Positions 35,041 through 46,930 of a DNA stretch of 64,000 nucleotides are shown here, piece by piece. The notes beneath the pieces are model-generated. The model did not search any database. It worked only from the letters and a program-made list of their open reading frames with translations, and was not told the origin of the DNA. The DNA is from Hesseltinella vesiculosa. Lineage: Eukaryota; Mucoromycota; Mucoromycetes; Mucorales; Cunninghamellaceae. Both the position numbers and the translations under genes were made by a program. The stretch is taken from positions 186,001 to 250,000 of the forward strand of contig MCGT01000007.1 in assembly GCA_002104935.1 (NCBI GenBank). The letters are read 5' to 3'. Numbering within the stretch: the stretch's first letter is position 1; the number at the start of each line of letters is the position of its first letter.

Positions 35041-37619
35041 TTACACAGGAAGTGAGGCTGTCCAATCCCACTTTTCCCAATCTGCCAAGAACTTCAATTG
35101 CCGCTCCTGGTTGTCGCTCTTGTGGTGATACTTTGGCTTGCGCCAGAGCACCGGGCTTAGATCCAGCATGCCGCCCACGACTTCCTTGCCAAACCAATGC
35201 GGGAATTCCTTTGCATTTTCAATCACATGACCATAGCCTTTGTCCAGGCCAAACCACACATGGAAATAGGGCAGGTTCTTGACCATGGCATTGCGGAATC
35301 CTCGGGCGGGGGTGGTCTCGATCACTTTTTTGTGTTGCGACCACTCTTCCCCAGAGCTCATGATCGCCTCCTATACAAGTTAAAAGCGTAAAAGGATCAG
35401 TTTCACCTTTCCTTTCGACCTAGCATTGGCTTGCCTTGAAATAAGCAGACGCGTCCTCGTACTGGCCGTAAGGAATGGGAATGGCCTCGATGACAGTATG
35501 GCGATGGGACCGAAGGTTGAGTACAGTTTCCATAAAGATCACGCCACACCTCTTTTCGTGGAACATCTTCATCAAACACTTTTGAAAGTTCTGGCGGTAA
35601 GACATAAAAAAAGCCTGTCAGCATAACACCGTTCTCAAAAAAAAAAAAAAAAACTATCGTGTTTACCCTGACTTCGGTCCACACGTCATCATCACATTCC
35701 AGCATGGAGGTGACATGTTGCAAGGGCACAATAAAACAGTGACCGGGTGTGAGCTCGACGGTGTTAGGAAGGGCGAGATACGTTTGTGTCGCCAGGGAGA
35801 TCATGGCCAACTGAGGAGGGATATCATTATGGTAACAGAAGCGGCAGGACTCCAGGGCTTGCTGCGTGCGCTTGTGATCTAAACAAAAAAGGCAAGCCTC
35901 GGTAAGCTTCTACTTTACCGATCTGTGGAGCTGTCTTTTTCTTCCTTACCAGTGATAGCATGCCGCATCTTTTGTTCCTCGGACATTCCTTTCTTTGCAG
36001 CCATGACATCGGCTCTATCATCCATGTAATCCAAGTTGTTCTATGACAGGAATGAATTCGGTGGGCTTTTTCGTCTCTTACTGGCCTACCTCAAACGAAG
36101 CATCGGCAACGATGCGGTTGGCGAAGTCCATGTCCATATCAGTAGCACGGCGAGACCCGACGCGCTCTTGTCGTACCATGTCCATCAAAGACATGGCGTC
36201 GTCTGCTGCGCTGTAGCGAAGTCGTTCCCCAGTGACCTTGTCATGCGATCCTTCAAACCGTTTATTGCCACGCGCAGCTGCTGCTTGTGAGTTACCAGAT
36301 GGCATGGCATAGTCGTACATTTTGCCCTGATGATCCACTGTTGGCAGTATTTGTACATTAGCACCACTTGAAGTCTACAACGGCGGGCATGGACAAAGGA
36401 CAAAAGAAAGTCAAGATCCGCCCTTACTAAAAAAGCAGAAGCTTACCTCGACACCTCCATGTTGCGAAGATTCAAAGCGTTCCAGCTCCTTGTTGTACTT
36501 GGCTTCTAATTCCTCGACAAGATCGTCGTCATCCATCAACCGGGCCTTTACAATTTTAGCGTTGAGCTTATTCAGTTGATCGCGGGTCAGAACAGGCCCG
36601 GCCAAGGTCGTTTGTTGGTGTGCGGTGATGACGGGGGTAACAGATGGAGGAGGCATGGGTGCAGAGGGTGGCGATGGTTGATGAGGCTCTTGTAAGACCT
36701 GGCCCGAGCCTCGGCTGGGTTCCCTGGAAGACGGGGAAGAAGGGCTAGGCTGATGCCGGCTGGGCGACGATGTTGATGCATGGCTAGGTCGCATGAATTG
36801 GCTGCTGGCGCCGCCGCTGCCGGATGTGGTGTTTGAGAACATGAATTTGCGAGATGAGGATGATGAGGATTTTTCATGAGAGCTGCTAGAACGATCGTGA
36901 TGGCGGTCGTGACGATGTTTCGGGCGTTTGCGCTGATCAAGGTAGGCGCGCTCATCCAGGGCTTCTTGCCATTTATCCATAGTCTAAGGGACATGGCTGT
37001 GAGTTCCTATTGCTCACTCCTCTACCAGCTCACTTACACCGTAGCGCTCCAAGCCAACTGCTTCAACGGATCGTTTCTCGTCCTCTGCCTGCTCGATCAC
37101 TCGTTTCAGTTTCATCATACGCCAATTGGACCCTGCGTCACCAAACTTGATAGCTCGTTTCTTTTCTTCAGGATAGTCGCTCACGGCAAGACCTTGCTTC
37201 AGGTGGACATTCAGTTCTCTATGGCTGACCTTGGGCTGTATGTGAAGAATAGACGTCAGCTTCCTGCCTGTGCACTTTTTTTTTTTTTTTTTCAAACTTG
37301 CCTCGTCTGGGTGGGGTTTGAGTTCTTCCTTTGGTTTTGCCTTGGCAGCGCCGAAATCACCAAAGTCAAGCGAAGCATCCATCATCCAGCCATGACGGCC
37401 TTCCTGCGGTTGCTCTGGCTGTGGCTCGTTCGGCACTGGAGGAGCTGGTTGATCTGGAGTCTCTGATGATTTTTCAATCCACAACGAAGGATCGCTGTAA
37501 TCCATGGCTGCAGAGCTTTCATGGCGATATTTAGACGATCGATGTTTAGTGTGTTCACGATGCTCTTTTTTGGAAGATTTCCTTTTGCTGTCTTTTGATT
37601 TGTGCTTGTGATCGCCCAT
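35041..37619 (-). CDS. CWF19: CWF19-like splicing factor (CWF19L2 / Cwf19, CwfJ domains)
   Basis: Spliceosome-associated protein acting in intron-lariat debranching steps. The ATG at 37619 gives MGDHKHKSKDSKRKSSK, a basic, Ser-rich start. Then come DPSLWIEKSSETPD, HGWMMDASLDFGDFGAAK, NVHLKQGLAVSDYPEEKK and SNWRMMKLKRVIEQAEDE. The next exon holds WQEALDERAYLDQRKRPK and a long Ser/Pro/His-rich stretch, followed by LTRDQLNKLNAKIVKARL. The C-terminal CwfJ domains are clear: CRFCYHND, TPGHCFIVPLQH, DDDVWTEVR, FEKCLM-type KCLMKMFHEKRCGVIFMET, HTVIEAIPIP and PYFHVWFGLDKGYGHVIEN. HxH-type residues in the HIT-like part are present. At least eight exons. It ends ASLPV at 35041 and shares a 96-base promoter gap with the NOSIP-like gene. 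Confidence 0.92.
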
Positions 37620-37715
37620 CCTTGCTGAAAAAAAGAAGTGGAGAAAGAAAACAATAAACGAGTTGTTCCGCCAGTTTTCAATTCTTTTTCTTCCAACGTT
37701 ATTCTTTGCTGCTGC
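37620..37715. promoter_or_regulatory. Very short bidirectional promoter, CWF19-like / NOSIP-like
   Basis: Only 96 bases separate two divergent start codons. No TATA box or CCAAT box is obvious. Both proteins have links to spliceosome complexes, so common control is a reasonable inference. Confidence 0.45.
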
Positions 37716-38821
37716 ATGCCTCGCCATTCCAAAAACAACACGGCCGGTAGTGTGTTTACCTACCATGAAACCAAATCGTTAGATTACGGTACTAAAAAGG
37801 TACTGAATCCATCCGCCAAACAAGACATGGACCGTAATCATGCACGAGCTCATGTCTTTTTTTTTTATTTATAGCAACGTCTTGGTCGAGAATCCTTTAG
37901 AAATTACGACGCCTGTTTCCTGTGCTTACAAAAAGCCCGGGAGCCCATGACTTGCTCCAAAGGCCACCTTGCTTGTCGTGAATGCCTGTACGAAAACTTC
38001 TTGCAGCAAAAAGAAGGCATCAAGCGTCAAGAAGCCTTGATGGATCAGAAGCTCTCAACACTCGATGAAAAGAAGCGTCAGGAAAAGATCGAAGCACAGC
38101 AACTTCTCTTGGATGAATTCGAAAAGACACAAAGTTCCATGCTGGGCCAACGGAAATCGTTTCGATCCAACGATGTGCCATGTAAGCTGTCATGAAAGAC
38201 CGGCTCCGGCGACTCACTGATTTTTCCTTTGCAGCAGCCTCGGCCGGTGACAAGCGCAAACGAGAAACGGACCAAGACGATGAATTGGCCAGAGCAAGTG
38301 AAAAGCTGGCAAAGCAAAAAGCGCAGGCTGCTGAAAACAAGCTGAAGTCGAGCTTCTGGTTGCCTAGCGTGACCCCCTCGGCCGAAGTCCAATCGAAAGA
38401 TGAAATCAAGCCTGTGCAGTCCCAGCCTCAATGCCATGCAACCAAGGATGTCCATTCATTGACGTAAACTATGCCTACATACGCTCCAGCAAACAGCAAG
38501 CTAACGAGTCTCTTTTTCTTGAACCATAGGATCAAATCGATGATCAAGGTTGAATTCACAAAGGACGCCGAGGACAAGTCAATATGCCCATCGTGTCTCA
38601 AGGGGTTCTCGAATTCCAGCAAGCTGTGCCTGATGCGCCCCTGTGGCCATGTGGTGTGCCGTGGCTGCTTGGACATGTTTGTGAAAAAATCCAAGAAATG
38701 CTTCGTCTGTGAAACCAAGATCAAATCCAAAGATATCCTTGACATGTCGCCTGAAGGCACCGGTTTCACCAGCGGAAGCTCGCTGGCTGTGGCAGAAAAG
38801 TTTGACGTCGCGTTTCAGTAG
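37716..38821 (+). CDS. NOSIP-like E3 ubiquitin ligase (U-box/RING-like)
   Basis: The ATG at 37716 gives MPRHSKNNTAGSVFTYHE, the strongly conserved NOSIP start. After an intron come FRNYDACFLCLQKAREPM and GHLACRECLYENFLQQKE, the split N-terminal U-box-like half, and a charged coiled coil (KRQEALMDQKLSTLDEKK). The C-terminal exon carries CPSCLKGFSNSSKLCLMR, PCGHVVCRGCLDMF and KKCFVCETKI, here with enough cysteines to bind zinc. Homologues act as E3 ligases and are found with late spliceosomes; the name comes from an animal partner (nitric oxide synthase) that need not exist here. About 330 residues in four exons, with stop at 38819. Confidence 0.9.
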
Positions 38822-39300
38822 CTTTTTTTTTTCTTCATTTGCAAAGAAGGGTATACCTTGAACAAGTTGACAAAATAAAAAACATTTAACATTCACTGAA
38901 CTCTCCCCATTTTTGGCAATTGACTCTACTTGCTCATTTCGAAAAATTAAACTTTAATGCTCATGGTGATTTTCTGACTTGGTTCTGCTGGAAAAAAAAA
39001 GGGCCTTCATTTAATCGTGAAATGGCACCATTTATTCGGCAGGGCAAAAAAGCTCTTGGTTGCTGTGATGCTTGTGTGACAAAGCATTGATCATTCTGTC
39101 CCCATTTTTCCGGCTCATGTCAAGGTTCCCGCTGAGATTTTGGTGACGTTTCTTTGTGTCACCCAGGCATGAACAGACAAAAAAAAAAAATGCCTAATTT
39201 CACTTTTTTTTTCCACCCTTTTCTTCCTTTCTCTTTCTCTCTCTTTCTCTGTGCCCTGACTTGTCCTGAACCAGATTCCTCGAGGAATTTATTTTTTCAA
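38822..39300. other. Intergenic, no gene seen
   Basis: This holds the 3' end of the NOSIP-like gene (AATAAA at about 38874) and the 5' region of the HSF-type gene. A plus-strand frame from 39154 is continuous with the latter, so translation could begin upstream; I prefer 39301. Confidence 0.5.
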
Positions 39301-40905
39301 ATGGAAATGAAAATCATGGCGTCTCACCAGCCGCTCGCCCTCACTAAACAACCGAGCTCAGACCAGGACCTCGAGTCTGGACCAGAGTTTGTCAAGAAAC
39401 TCTTTCGCATGCTTGAAAACAACGCCTTCCCGACGATCTTACGCTGGGGAATCCAAGGCAAAACGTTTGTTGTTCTCGAACCGAACGAATTTGCCAAACT
39501 CATTCTCCCCAAACACTTTAAGCATTCCAATTTTGCCAGCTTTGTACGCCAGCTTAACAAATACGACTTTCATAAAATCCGACATCAACCTGACGCAAAG
39601 AATTTTTATGGGCCTCAGGTAAAAAAAAAAAAAAAAATAGAAGCATCCCTCCTCTCCCCCTTGAAACACTTCAAGTTGATATCCCACCTAGATCAAATGA
39701 GGATCCTTACCATAATTTTTAAAACTAGGCTTGGGAATTTGAACATTCTCATTTTCAATACAATCGACGCGACCTGCTCCCCGGCATCAAGGTAAGGACT
39801 CAGCGGAAAATGGATCTCCCCGTCTTTTTTATCGTGCTGACTCGACTTTTTTTTCCACAGAGAAAACTAACCAAGAGCCAGGCTAAAATTAGTCAACACG
39901 GTCAATTGATGAAATCTTTCAAATCCTCACCGCCATCGACCACGCCACTACCAACAACCAACACCGTCGAGGTCCAAACCCTGGAGCGACAGATCAAAGA
40001 TTTGCAGTCATCACAAAAAAAACTGACGTCGCAGCTGGACGCCATGTCCCAACATCATCATTCAATGGTCTCGACCCTCTCGGCGTTCCAAAATGCCATG
40101 GTGTCACAAGACACCTACATTCGGAAATGGCTACATCAGTCTTTGGTTTCAGCAGGTAAAAAAACCCCCCTTTTTTTTGGAGCTGCGTGCTTCATTCCAT
40201 GGTTTTTTTTTCCCTGGTGCAACAAACTGACCTCCTATTTTTATGATAAGAGGACCAAGGTAGTCATGACCATATCCAGCAAATGCTATATACCTTTGAA
40301 CAAATGAGCAAGCGGGCACAAACAAAATTAACCCATATGTCCACGAATATTAATCGTCAAATGATCCCACCACAAGGACCAATGCTTGTACCACCCAGAC
40401 TTACCATACCAAGCGACTCCCTTTTGCAAAGTCAGCCGTGGTCCATTCGACCAAAAGTTCGATTGATGATCCTCGAGGAAAAAGATGGTCTCCTTGTCAA
40501 TTGGCTGCATTCCTTTGGCTGCGTTACCATCTTAGATCCAACCCTTCAGCATCATCAACCTGTGGATTTGAATATTGTCGTAAGCAAGACAAAAAAATAC
40601 AAGAAAACAAAAAAAAACAAAAAAAAAGTGTCACGGGCGGGGTCCATAAATAATAGGCCTGGCATTGACAAATACCTTTTTTGGTTTAGGACAACGATTT
40701 GGCCAACGCATCCATTTTGAATTTTATGAATGGTGAACCTACTCCCATCGTCAGTTTGTGCAATTCCACCGAGGCTGGTACCTCTACTCCTCCTGGCTCT
40801 GTCGTGCCGCAAGGCGGCAGGCGTGATCTGTTGATCCGTCCTTTTGAACAGGCCACTGTGTATAATCTTATTTTAAGACATTGCTCGCACTTGAAATGCC
40901 CTTAA
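39301..40905 (+). CDS. HSF-type transcription factor of the Skn7/Prr1 kind with degenerate receiver domain
   Basis: I start at the ATG at 39301 (MEMKIMASHQPLAL); an in-frame ATG at 39154 would add a low-complexity leader. Residues about 25-125 are an HSF DNA-binding domain: FVKKLFRMLENNAFPTI, RWGIQGKTFVVL, LILPKHFKHSNFASFVRQL and NKYDFHKI, then across an intron AWEFEHSHFQYNRRDLLPGI. A coiled coil follows (VQTLERQIKDLQSSQKKLTS). The C-terminal region after WSIRPKVRLMILEEKDG resembles a response-regulator receiver: DLNIVDND keeps an aspartate where the phosphoacceptor sits, TPIVSLCNS matches the T/S region, but the conserved lysine before PF is arginine (LIRPFEQA). The role inferred is nuclear regulation of stress genes. 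AATAAA overlaps the end at 40905. Confidence 0.85.
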
Positions 40906-42025
40906 ATAAAAACCTGCTTGTGCATCCACCCCTCACCGTTTCTCCATAATTGGCTTAGTCTTGCATAATGACTGTGGATCCTGCTTAGTGACACCACGAT
41001 GCTCCCCATCGTCTCATCTCCTGTTTGGCCATGTCCAAGCTGCAAGTGCCAAGCTTTGCTGTCGTCCTGTTCTTCCCAGCAGTTACTGAAATTAGTCCGC
41101 TTAGGTCTCGAGCAAAAAGGGGACGGTGAAATCTAACTCCGCTCTTCTCAAGAATCAAGGGACGTGCTTTGCATTTTTTTTTCTCCTCGCGCGAGATGCA
41201 ACAAGCGACCGGCCATGAAGATCCAGGCCGTCTGGGCCAAACCTTTTTTCTTTCTTTCTTTCTTTCTTGGATCTCCATCCTTTAGCATTCCAGATTACTG
41301 GACTCGTCATTTTTTAATACTCCTCTTTGCGTCATATTTAATTTCTTGGACGCATTGGGTCATTTTGAGTGACATTTGATCGACTTGAGTAACATGGAAC
41401 CGTTTGGAAACTAGAAACTGGGTCTCATCATACGAAAGTACTTTATGATGACGGCGGCCCCTGACTGAGAATGAACGAATCGTGTTTCAATTTGCACAGG
41501 GCTTCCAAATGAAACTGTTTCAGTCCTGAAATTAGTAGTAAGGAATGGGGCGACGACAAAAACACAAGCTGGCATGTTTTGTTTCAATTTCTCGAAAGCC
41601 AAACCAGGTCGCCTGAGAATCCCGAGTGAATAGACAATTTTGTGACCAATGTTACAGTGAAAAATCAAACCTTTAATCGTCCAGCCAAGCTCACCAGGTC
41701 ACCAATGAAAATTGGATGAGGATCGGATTTGGGCAAAACAGCGATCTGAACCAATTCTTTCGATCGCCGTTTTTTGACATCCAGCTCAACGATGGTTGGC
41801 TATCCCTCACTCCACAGGTGACAGTGTAGACGGTAAGAACCGATGAGATGGTCACCACCAGATGATAGAAGACGTCACCCTTGATTCCACCGTTTCATTC
41901 ACTCGGCCGCTGTTGTTTGTTTACTCGACCGCAATGTTGCTCATTCGGGCACCGGTCGACTTACTGACGCTTTGTTGGCGGATATCACCGGCATTATGAT
42001 AAGGGACGGTTATTGATCTTTTTCG
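40906..42025. other. Intergenic, no gene seen
   Basis: About 1.1 kb of spacer. A tetranucleotide run of CTTT lies at about 41250-41270. Short frames of 70-97 codons on both strands have no recognisable content and no splice-linked partners. Confidence 0.5.
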
Positions 42026-43581
42026 TCATGGTATGAATTCATAAGACTGAGGAGAAATAAAGGGACGGCGTAAGAAGAATATGGGAGGGTAAAAAAGTGG
42101 GGCAGGGTAAGAAGAATAAGAAAAAAAGGGCAAGGGTGGTAGGGTAACGGGCATCGACGATGCCTCTTTGAATGTCTTAACAACTTCTTTGGCGACAGAC
42201 TTGTTGGCTTCAGCAATTGAAGGAGACAAAAGCTCGGCAAGCGGCGTGAAAACTCTGTTCAGCTTCTCGTTTTTCAAAATAAGAATGGAATTGCTGTCAC
42301 CGAACAGCGGCCAAATTCGCTCAATGAACTGCTTCACTCTTCCGGTAGATTCACAGTGCCACTGAGTGACTTCGTCCTTGTTGATATTGGCTTCCAATTC
42401 TTGGCTTAGCACGGTTGATGCAATGCATCGTAAGGCATTGTCGGCAAGCGCGTACACGGTAGTCGGGTAACAAGCGTGGCTTGTTGTGAAAAGTCCAGCT
42501 TCACGACAGGAAATAAAAGTGGAGGGAAGATGGAATTTTGAACGAAGCTGGTGGAGCTGGTGGATGGTATTGGTGTCAGACAGCCGTGTCGTCGTGGGTT
42601 GCGTCAAAAGGGCGAGCCCTGCTTCCAATTGCTTTCAGTCGACGTAAATTCTTGTTGCCATGGAATCATGTTGCTGGGTAAGATCAAAGTTTGTCGTGAT
42701 CGAGCCAATGGACGGTTCCACATGCGCTGTGTCAAGTCGGATGGATGATGTGACAAATGCATTTGAGACCCGAGTGCCAATCAATAGCTTTGGGCTTTCA
42801 GGTCCACACACCAGCGTAACGGGTGCCAACAGGTGGGGGGGGGGAGGGAAGTGGGTTTTATGTCATTCTTCAGCTTCCTATGTGGTCCTCGGTGGGAATC
42901 AATGCTCTTCTTTCGGCCATATACCTCCACAGTATTGACTATGATAGCCTGTCCGCTTCGCCCGTTCTGTAATATGCATCCAGCCAAGATTTTTGCTGAC
43001 AGGAACTATAAAGAGATACCGTGGGTAAAGAGCTGAACGTCCTCCAACACAGCAGGAGGGCTTACCTTAATCTGGGGGAAAAACTCCCAATCCTTGTTCA
43101 AAACGTGACAGACTTCTGGGCTAAGTTCTACGTATTGCCTGTGACGGGGTGCCTAGGAAAGAGGAGACGAAGGCAGCAAAGTGGTCAATCCTGGGGTGGC
43201 AGCTGAGGCGGAGGCCAAGGCTTCTTCCATTTTATCAGCCGTTCGCTTCGTTGGCAGAATCGGGCGGATAGATGATGAGCATTTGAGGGAGAGTTTTTGG
43301 ACGATGACTGGGTTTGCTAAGGCGTTTTCTTCGTCAGAGTTATCAAAGGCAAAAGGAACCAAATCCAAGGCATCCACTAATTTCAAAAGCCGTTTGCTTT
43401 CTTTCTCACCAGAGTGTGAATGTTGACAGGCGTAAAGGATAGCTTGATCAAAGGGGCGTTGTTTGTTGGTATTATCTGGAATATGCCCCAATTCGAGGGG
43501 TGCTAATACTGGGTTGATTGGAAGTGCTTCGCCTATCGCCAAGTCTTCATCCAAGTCAATATCAGAGACTCGCGCTGCCAA
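42026..43581 (-). pseudogene. Unrecognised minus-strand gene with in-frame stops
   Basis: Consecutive minus-strand blocks look coding but cannot be joined cleanly. The first (43581 down to about 43190) reads ARVSDIDLDEDLAIGEAL and KRLLKLVDALDLVPFAFD, then meets a TAG, after which RQYVELSPEVCHVLNKDW and EFFPQIK continue in the same frame. An intron (GTAAGC at about 43069, acceptor TATAG) leads to FLSAKILAGCILQNGRSG. Next come TLVCGPESPKLLIGTRVS and PSIGSITTNFDLTQQHD, then a TGA at 42635, after which the same frame runs on through LHQLRSKFHLPSTFISC and IERIWPLFGDSNSIL to a stop at 42026. I recognise no family. The start side touches a transposon fragment at 43609, so insertion may have cut the 5' end. 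Confidence 0.5.
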
Positions 43582-43608
43582 TGAAATCGGATACAGTCAC
43601 CGATTTGA

Positions 43609-43740
43609 TGTTCTTGTTCAACTTGGAGAACGACAATGCTGATGGTATCAACAATGGTTTTGACATGGACACAGAAGAGAAGCAATTGGAAGAAGTTTCT
43701 TTGCGCGAGTTGCCAGGAAGTCTTGCTGGCAAATTGTACT
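43609..43740 (+). mobile_element. Fragment of pogo/Tigger-type transposase C-terminus
   Basis: The first 92 bases match 21190-21281 with about six differences by eye. Both read MFLFNLENDNADGI, then a short variable part and KQLEEV. Identity stops after that word. The frame is open only to 43740 and has no catalytic region. Confidence 0.75.
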
Positions 43741-44063
43741 GATGATGCGTCATCAAATGTTTCCTGAACGAGTGATTTTGGGTAAACGTAACGGACCGTC
43801 CATGGTCATATGGGAATGGACAGGCCCGCACCACAGGTGACATTTCGCAGCTTTTAGTTATGTTATTTGTTCTTATGCCACAGCATTTGGTACCATTTTT
43901 GGCAATGCGAGTGCATTGACGGTCAAGGGGAATCTCTTTCGTTGATCGTTCGTTAAAAATGTAAAAGAGTCGGCGGGAAGGAGGGAAAGGAAAGAGAAGC
44001 GGCTGCCGCTCAAAAAAGTTAATTTTTCTCTCTTCTCCAGAATTTCCCAGACAGATCAGCAAA
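43741..44063. other. Intergenic, promoter side of Pus7
   Basis: No plus-strand gene. A minus-strand frame over this stretch and the transposon fragment (44203 down to 43562) has a C-x9-H-x4-H-like arrangement (CPFPYDHGRS, KHLMTHH), but its other half is antisense to the transposase tail, so I do not call it. Confidence 0.4.
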
Positions 44064-46930
44064 ATGGGACAGCTCAGTAGCAAGCTGAAGTCCTCGGAAG
44101 AAACTGTGCTCAGCAAACGGTCACGATCGGATGATGAACAGCAAGAACGATCAGAAGAGCCGAAGCGCCCGCGCTTCGACGAACCATCGATCTCCAAGTC
44201 CACCGACGATCAGCAGCCTGGCGACAAGCTGGCCTCATCAGGAGCAATCGAGCTCAAGGTTTCGGAAACAGATGTTGGCATCAGCTCCTATGTCAACCCT
44301 AACGGCCAAGGCTTCCATTGTATCTTCAAATATCGGTACAACATCCTTTTACATGGCAATCACCAGATCAACTCACCCCTTTTTGTATGAATCTCTCAGG
44401 ATTGAAGACTTTTTGGTCAGTGAAGTGGATATGGATGGTGAGGTCGTCCATTTGACAAGTTTTGAACAACCTGTACTCAAGGCCAAGGCAAGTCAAGTCA
44501 GGATCAGTGATCGCCAACATTGGCTCATATTTTTTTTTTTTTTTTTTTGCCTGGCTTAGTGCGGCGAGTCTCCTCCATCCAATGAAGAATTCGATAACAT
44601 GATGACTTCCATTTTTGACGCCAAAGTGGCTGCTGAATTCCGCCATTTTCTCGACAGTAAAGACATTGACCAAGTGTTTGAAGTCAAGGTAAACACATGG
44701 AATGAAACTCGAAGTAGCTCACAGCTCGATGTCTCGAAAAGGCGGATCACCCCTCCCGAATGGCCTTTTATGATTTGCTGGAAAGCTCGGACCTCACGCT
44801 CAAGTCCAACTCTCGTGACGGTCTGCTTGCTGTCTGCTGGCCCGAAAACAACGATGATTTTGGTAAAGTGCGCTGCAAAAGAGAGGGCTAAGCGCGACCA
44901 CTCACATTTTTTTTTTGTAGCTCGAGCCGTCTTTCTTAATTTTCAAAAACTGGGTGGGGATTATCTGCAATTCACTGTATACAAAACTGGAGTCGATACC
45001 ATGAACGCAGCCCACACAATTGCAAAGGAAACTAAGTAAGCTCCAAGGTGACAAGCAAGCGTTGGCAATAGAGCATCTTACGTATTTTGTAAAGGATACC
45101 TATCAAGCACTTTGGCTATGCAGGAACAAAAGATGCCCGAGGCATCACCATCCAAACCATGACCATCAACAAGGGCCGACCTGAACGATTCGCGTTGGCT
45201 CGTGAAAAATTGGAAAAGCGAGGCATCTTTGCTGGCGACTTCAAGTAAGTTTGATTAAAAAAAAATAATCAACTAAAAGATTTCTTGGATTTCTTTCCTC
45301 AAGATTTGTTCCCAAAGGACTGACTTTAGGTGACCACGGTGGCAATCGGTTTACTGTGGTGCTTCGGTAAACTTTTTATTTTTGGCCGGGGATTGGCAGT
45401 ATTCTTATTTTTGCTTCTCAATTCTTATTTGTTCCGTAAATAGAGACGTGAAAGGCGCCAGCTTATCTGACATCGAGGCCTCATTGACTTCATTGAAGCG
45501 TTATGGTTTTTTGAATTACTTTGGTATGCAACGGTTTGGCACAAGTTCGATTTTGACCCACGAAGTTGGAAGACAATTGCTGCAAAAGAACTTTGAAGAA
45601 GCCATCGACTTGATCTTAAAGCCACGTGCAGGAGGTAGGACAAATGGGAGAAAAAGAAGGAGAGAGACGGTTAGACCATGTGGGCTAACAAACCTCGTGT
45701 TTGGCGATTTTTTTTTTCTGCCATTGAAGACAATCCTCGGTATGCTCTGGCAAGAAAGACTTGGCAAGATACAAAGGATCCTCAGGCAACTTTAGCTTTG
45801 ATGCCTCCCCGGGCCAATGTTGAAATCAAGGTCTTGCGAAGCTTTCAACACCACCCCAACGACCACCGTCGGGCCGTTCGAAGCGTAAGAAAAAAAAATT
45901 CTGTGAATGGGAACTGGTATATTTTTTCGCACGACCCTCGCACACAAAAAAAGCCAAACCTTATCGCTTACCAGTTTTCTTTTAAAAATATTATATCAAA
46001 TATAGTTACCAAGGCCCATGTACACAATGTATTGTCATGCCTACCAATCTTATATCTGGAATCGTGTAGTGTCTGAGCGTGTGAAGCGTTATGGCTGTGA
46101 CCAGCCCATTGTGGGTGACCTTGTCCTGACAGAGCCAAAAGAATCTGCTACAAAGAAGCAACCTAGAAACAACGTGGGCCGACGCGACCCATCCATTGTA
46201 AGTGAAATGTGTGTGTGTGGGGGGGGGGGAGGGGTCGTGCTCTCGACAATCACCTGGTGCTGACCCGGTTTTTTTTTTTTTTTTTAGAAAAAAGTGCCAC
46301 TCGTTTTGACAAAGGAGAACATCGGTCAATACACCATATGGGATGTTGTGTATCCCATGCCTGGCACCAACACTGTGTACCCTGTGAATGACCTTGGCGC
46401 ATTGTACATGACGCTCATGGGTAAGCATACTACATTATTGAAACTGGTAGGGATATTGACTCTGTTTTTTTTAAAAAAAAAAAAAAAAAAAAGGCGAAGA
46501 TAATATCCATATTAGCAAAGGGGATTCATTCTACTCGTAAGTCAATGGCGAGAACTGGCGAGGAATAGCTGCCTAACCCATAATTCTAGTGACTTCCCTG
46601 GTGACTATCGAGCTATGATGGCTCTGCCCAGAGACCTGGAATGGTAAATAATTAACGTGCAAACATGATCACCGAGACCGGCGGCTCACTTTTCTCCACA
46701 GGACTTTCACAAAGTACAATGACCCAACAGCAAAGTTATTCAACACAGACCTGGACATTGCCCAAGGTAAACCCGAGCCTCAAGAAATGGCTGATGGCAA
46801 GCATCTTGCCCTGCGCATGGATTTCATCCTCGGCACAAGTCAATATGCCACCATGGCCATCCGTGAAGTCATTCGCATGGAAACCGCCTCTCAAACACAA
46901 GCAAAATTAGTCCATTCAACTGCCACATAA
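44064..46930 (+). CDS. PUS7: Pus7/TruD-family tRNA and mRNA pseudouridine synthase
   Basis: The enzyme isomerises uridine to pseudouridine in tRNA and other RNAs (position 13 and others in yeast). The ATG at 44064 gives MGQLSSKLKSSEETVLSK. After a charged N-terminus comes IEDFLVSEVDMDGEVVHL, then LNFQKLGGDYLQFTVYK. The active-site block IPIKHFGYAGTKDARGIT is formed across an intron; the aspartate in GTKD is the expected nucleophile. Then PKGLTLGDHGGNRFTVVLR and LNYFGMQRFGTSSILTHE, and near the end ALRMDFILGTSQYATMAI. At least thirteen exons; introns carry T tracts at about 44530-44550, 46268-46285 and an A tract at 46471-46492. The stop is at 46928, and AATAAA follows at 47012. The exact joins in the middle part are by eye. 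Confidence 0.9.

Noticed and set aside
43562..44203. Minus-strand frame with a zinc-finger-like C and H arrangement
   Set aside because: Half of it is antisense to the transposase-tail fragment and the rest is spacer; cysteine and histidine spacing does not match a known finger.
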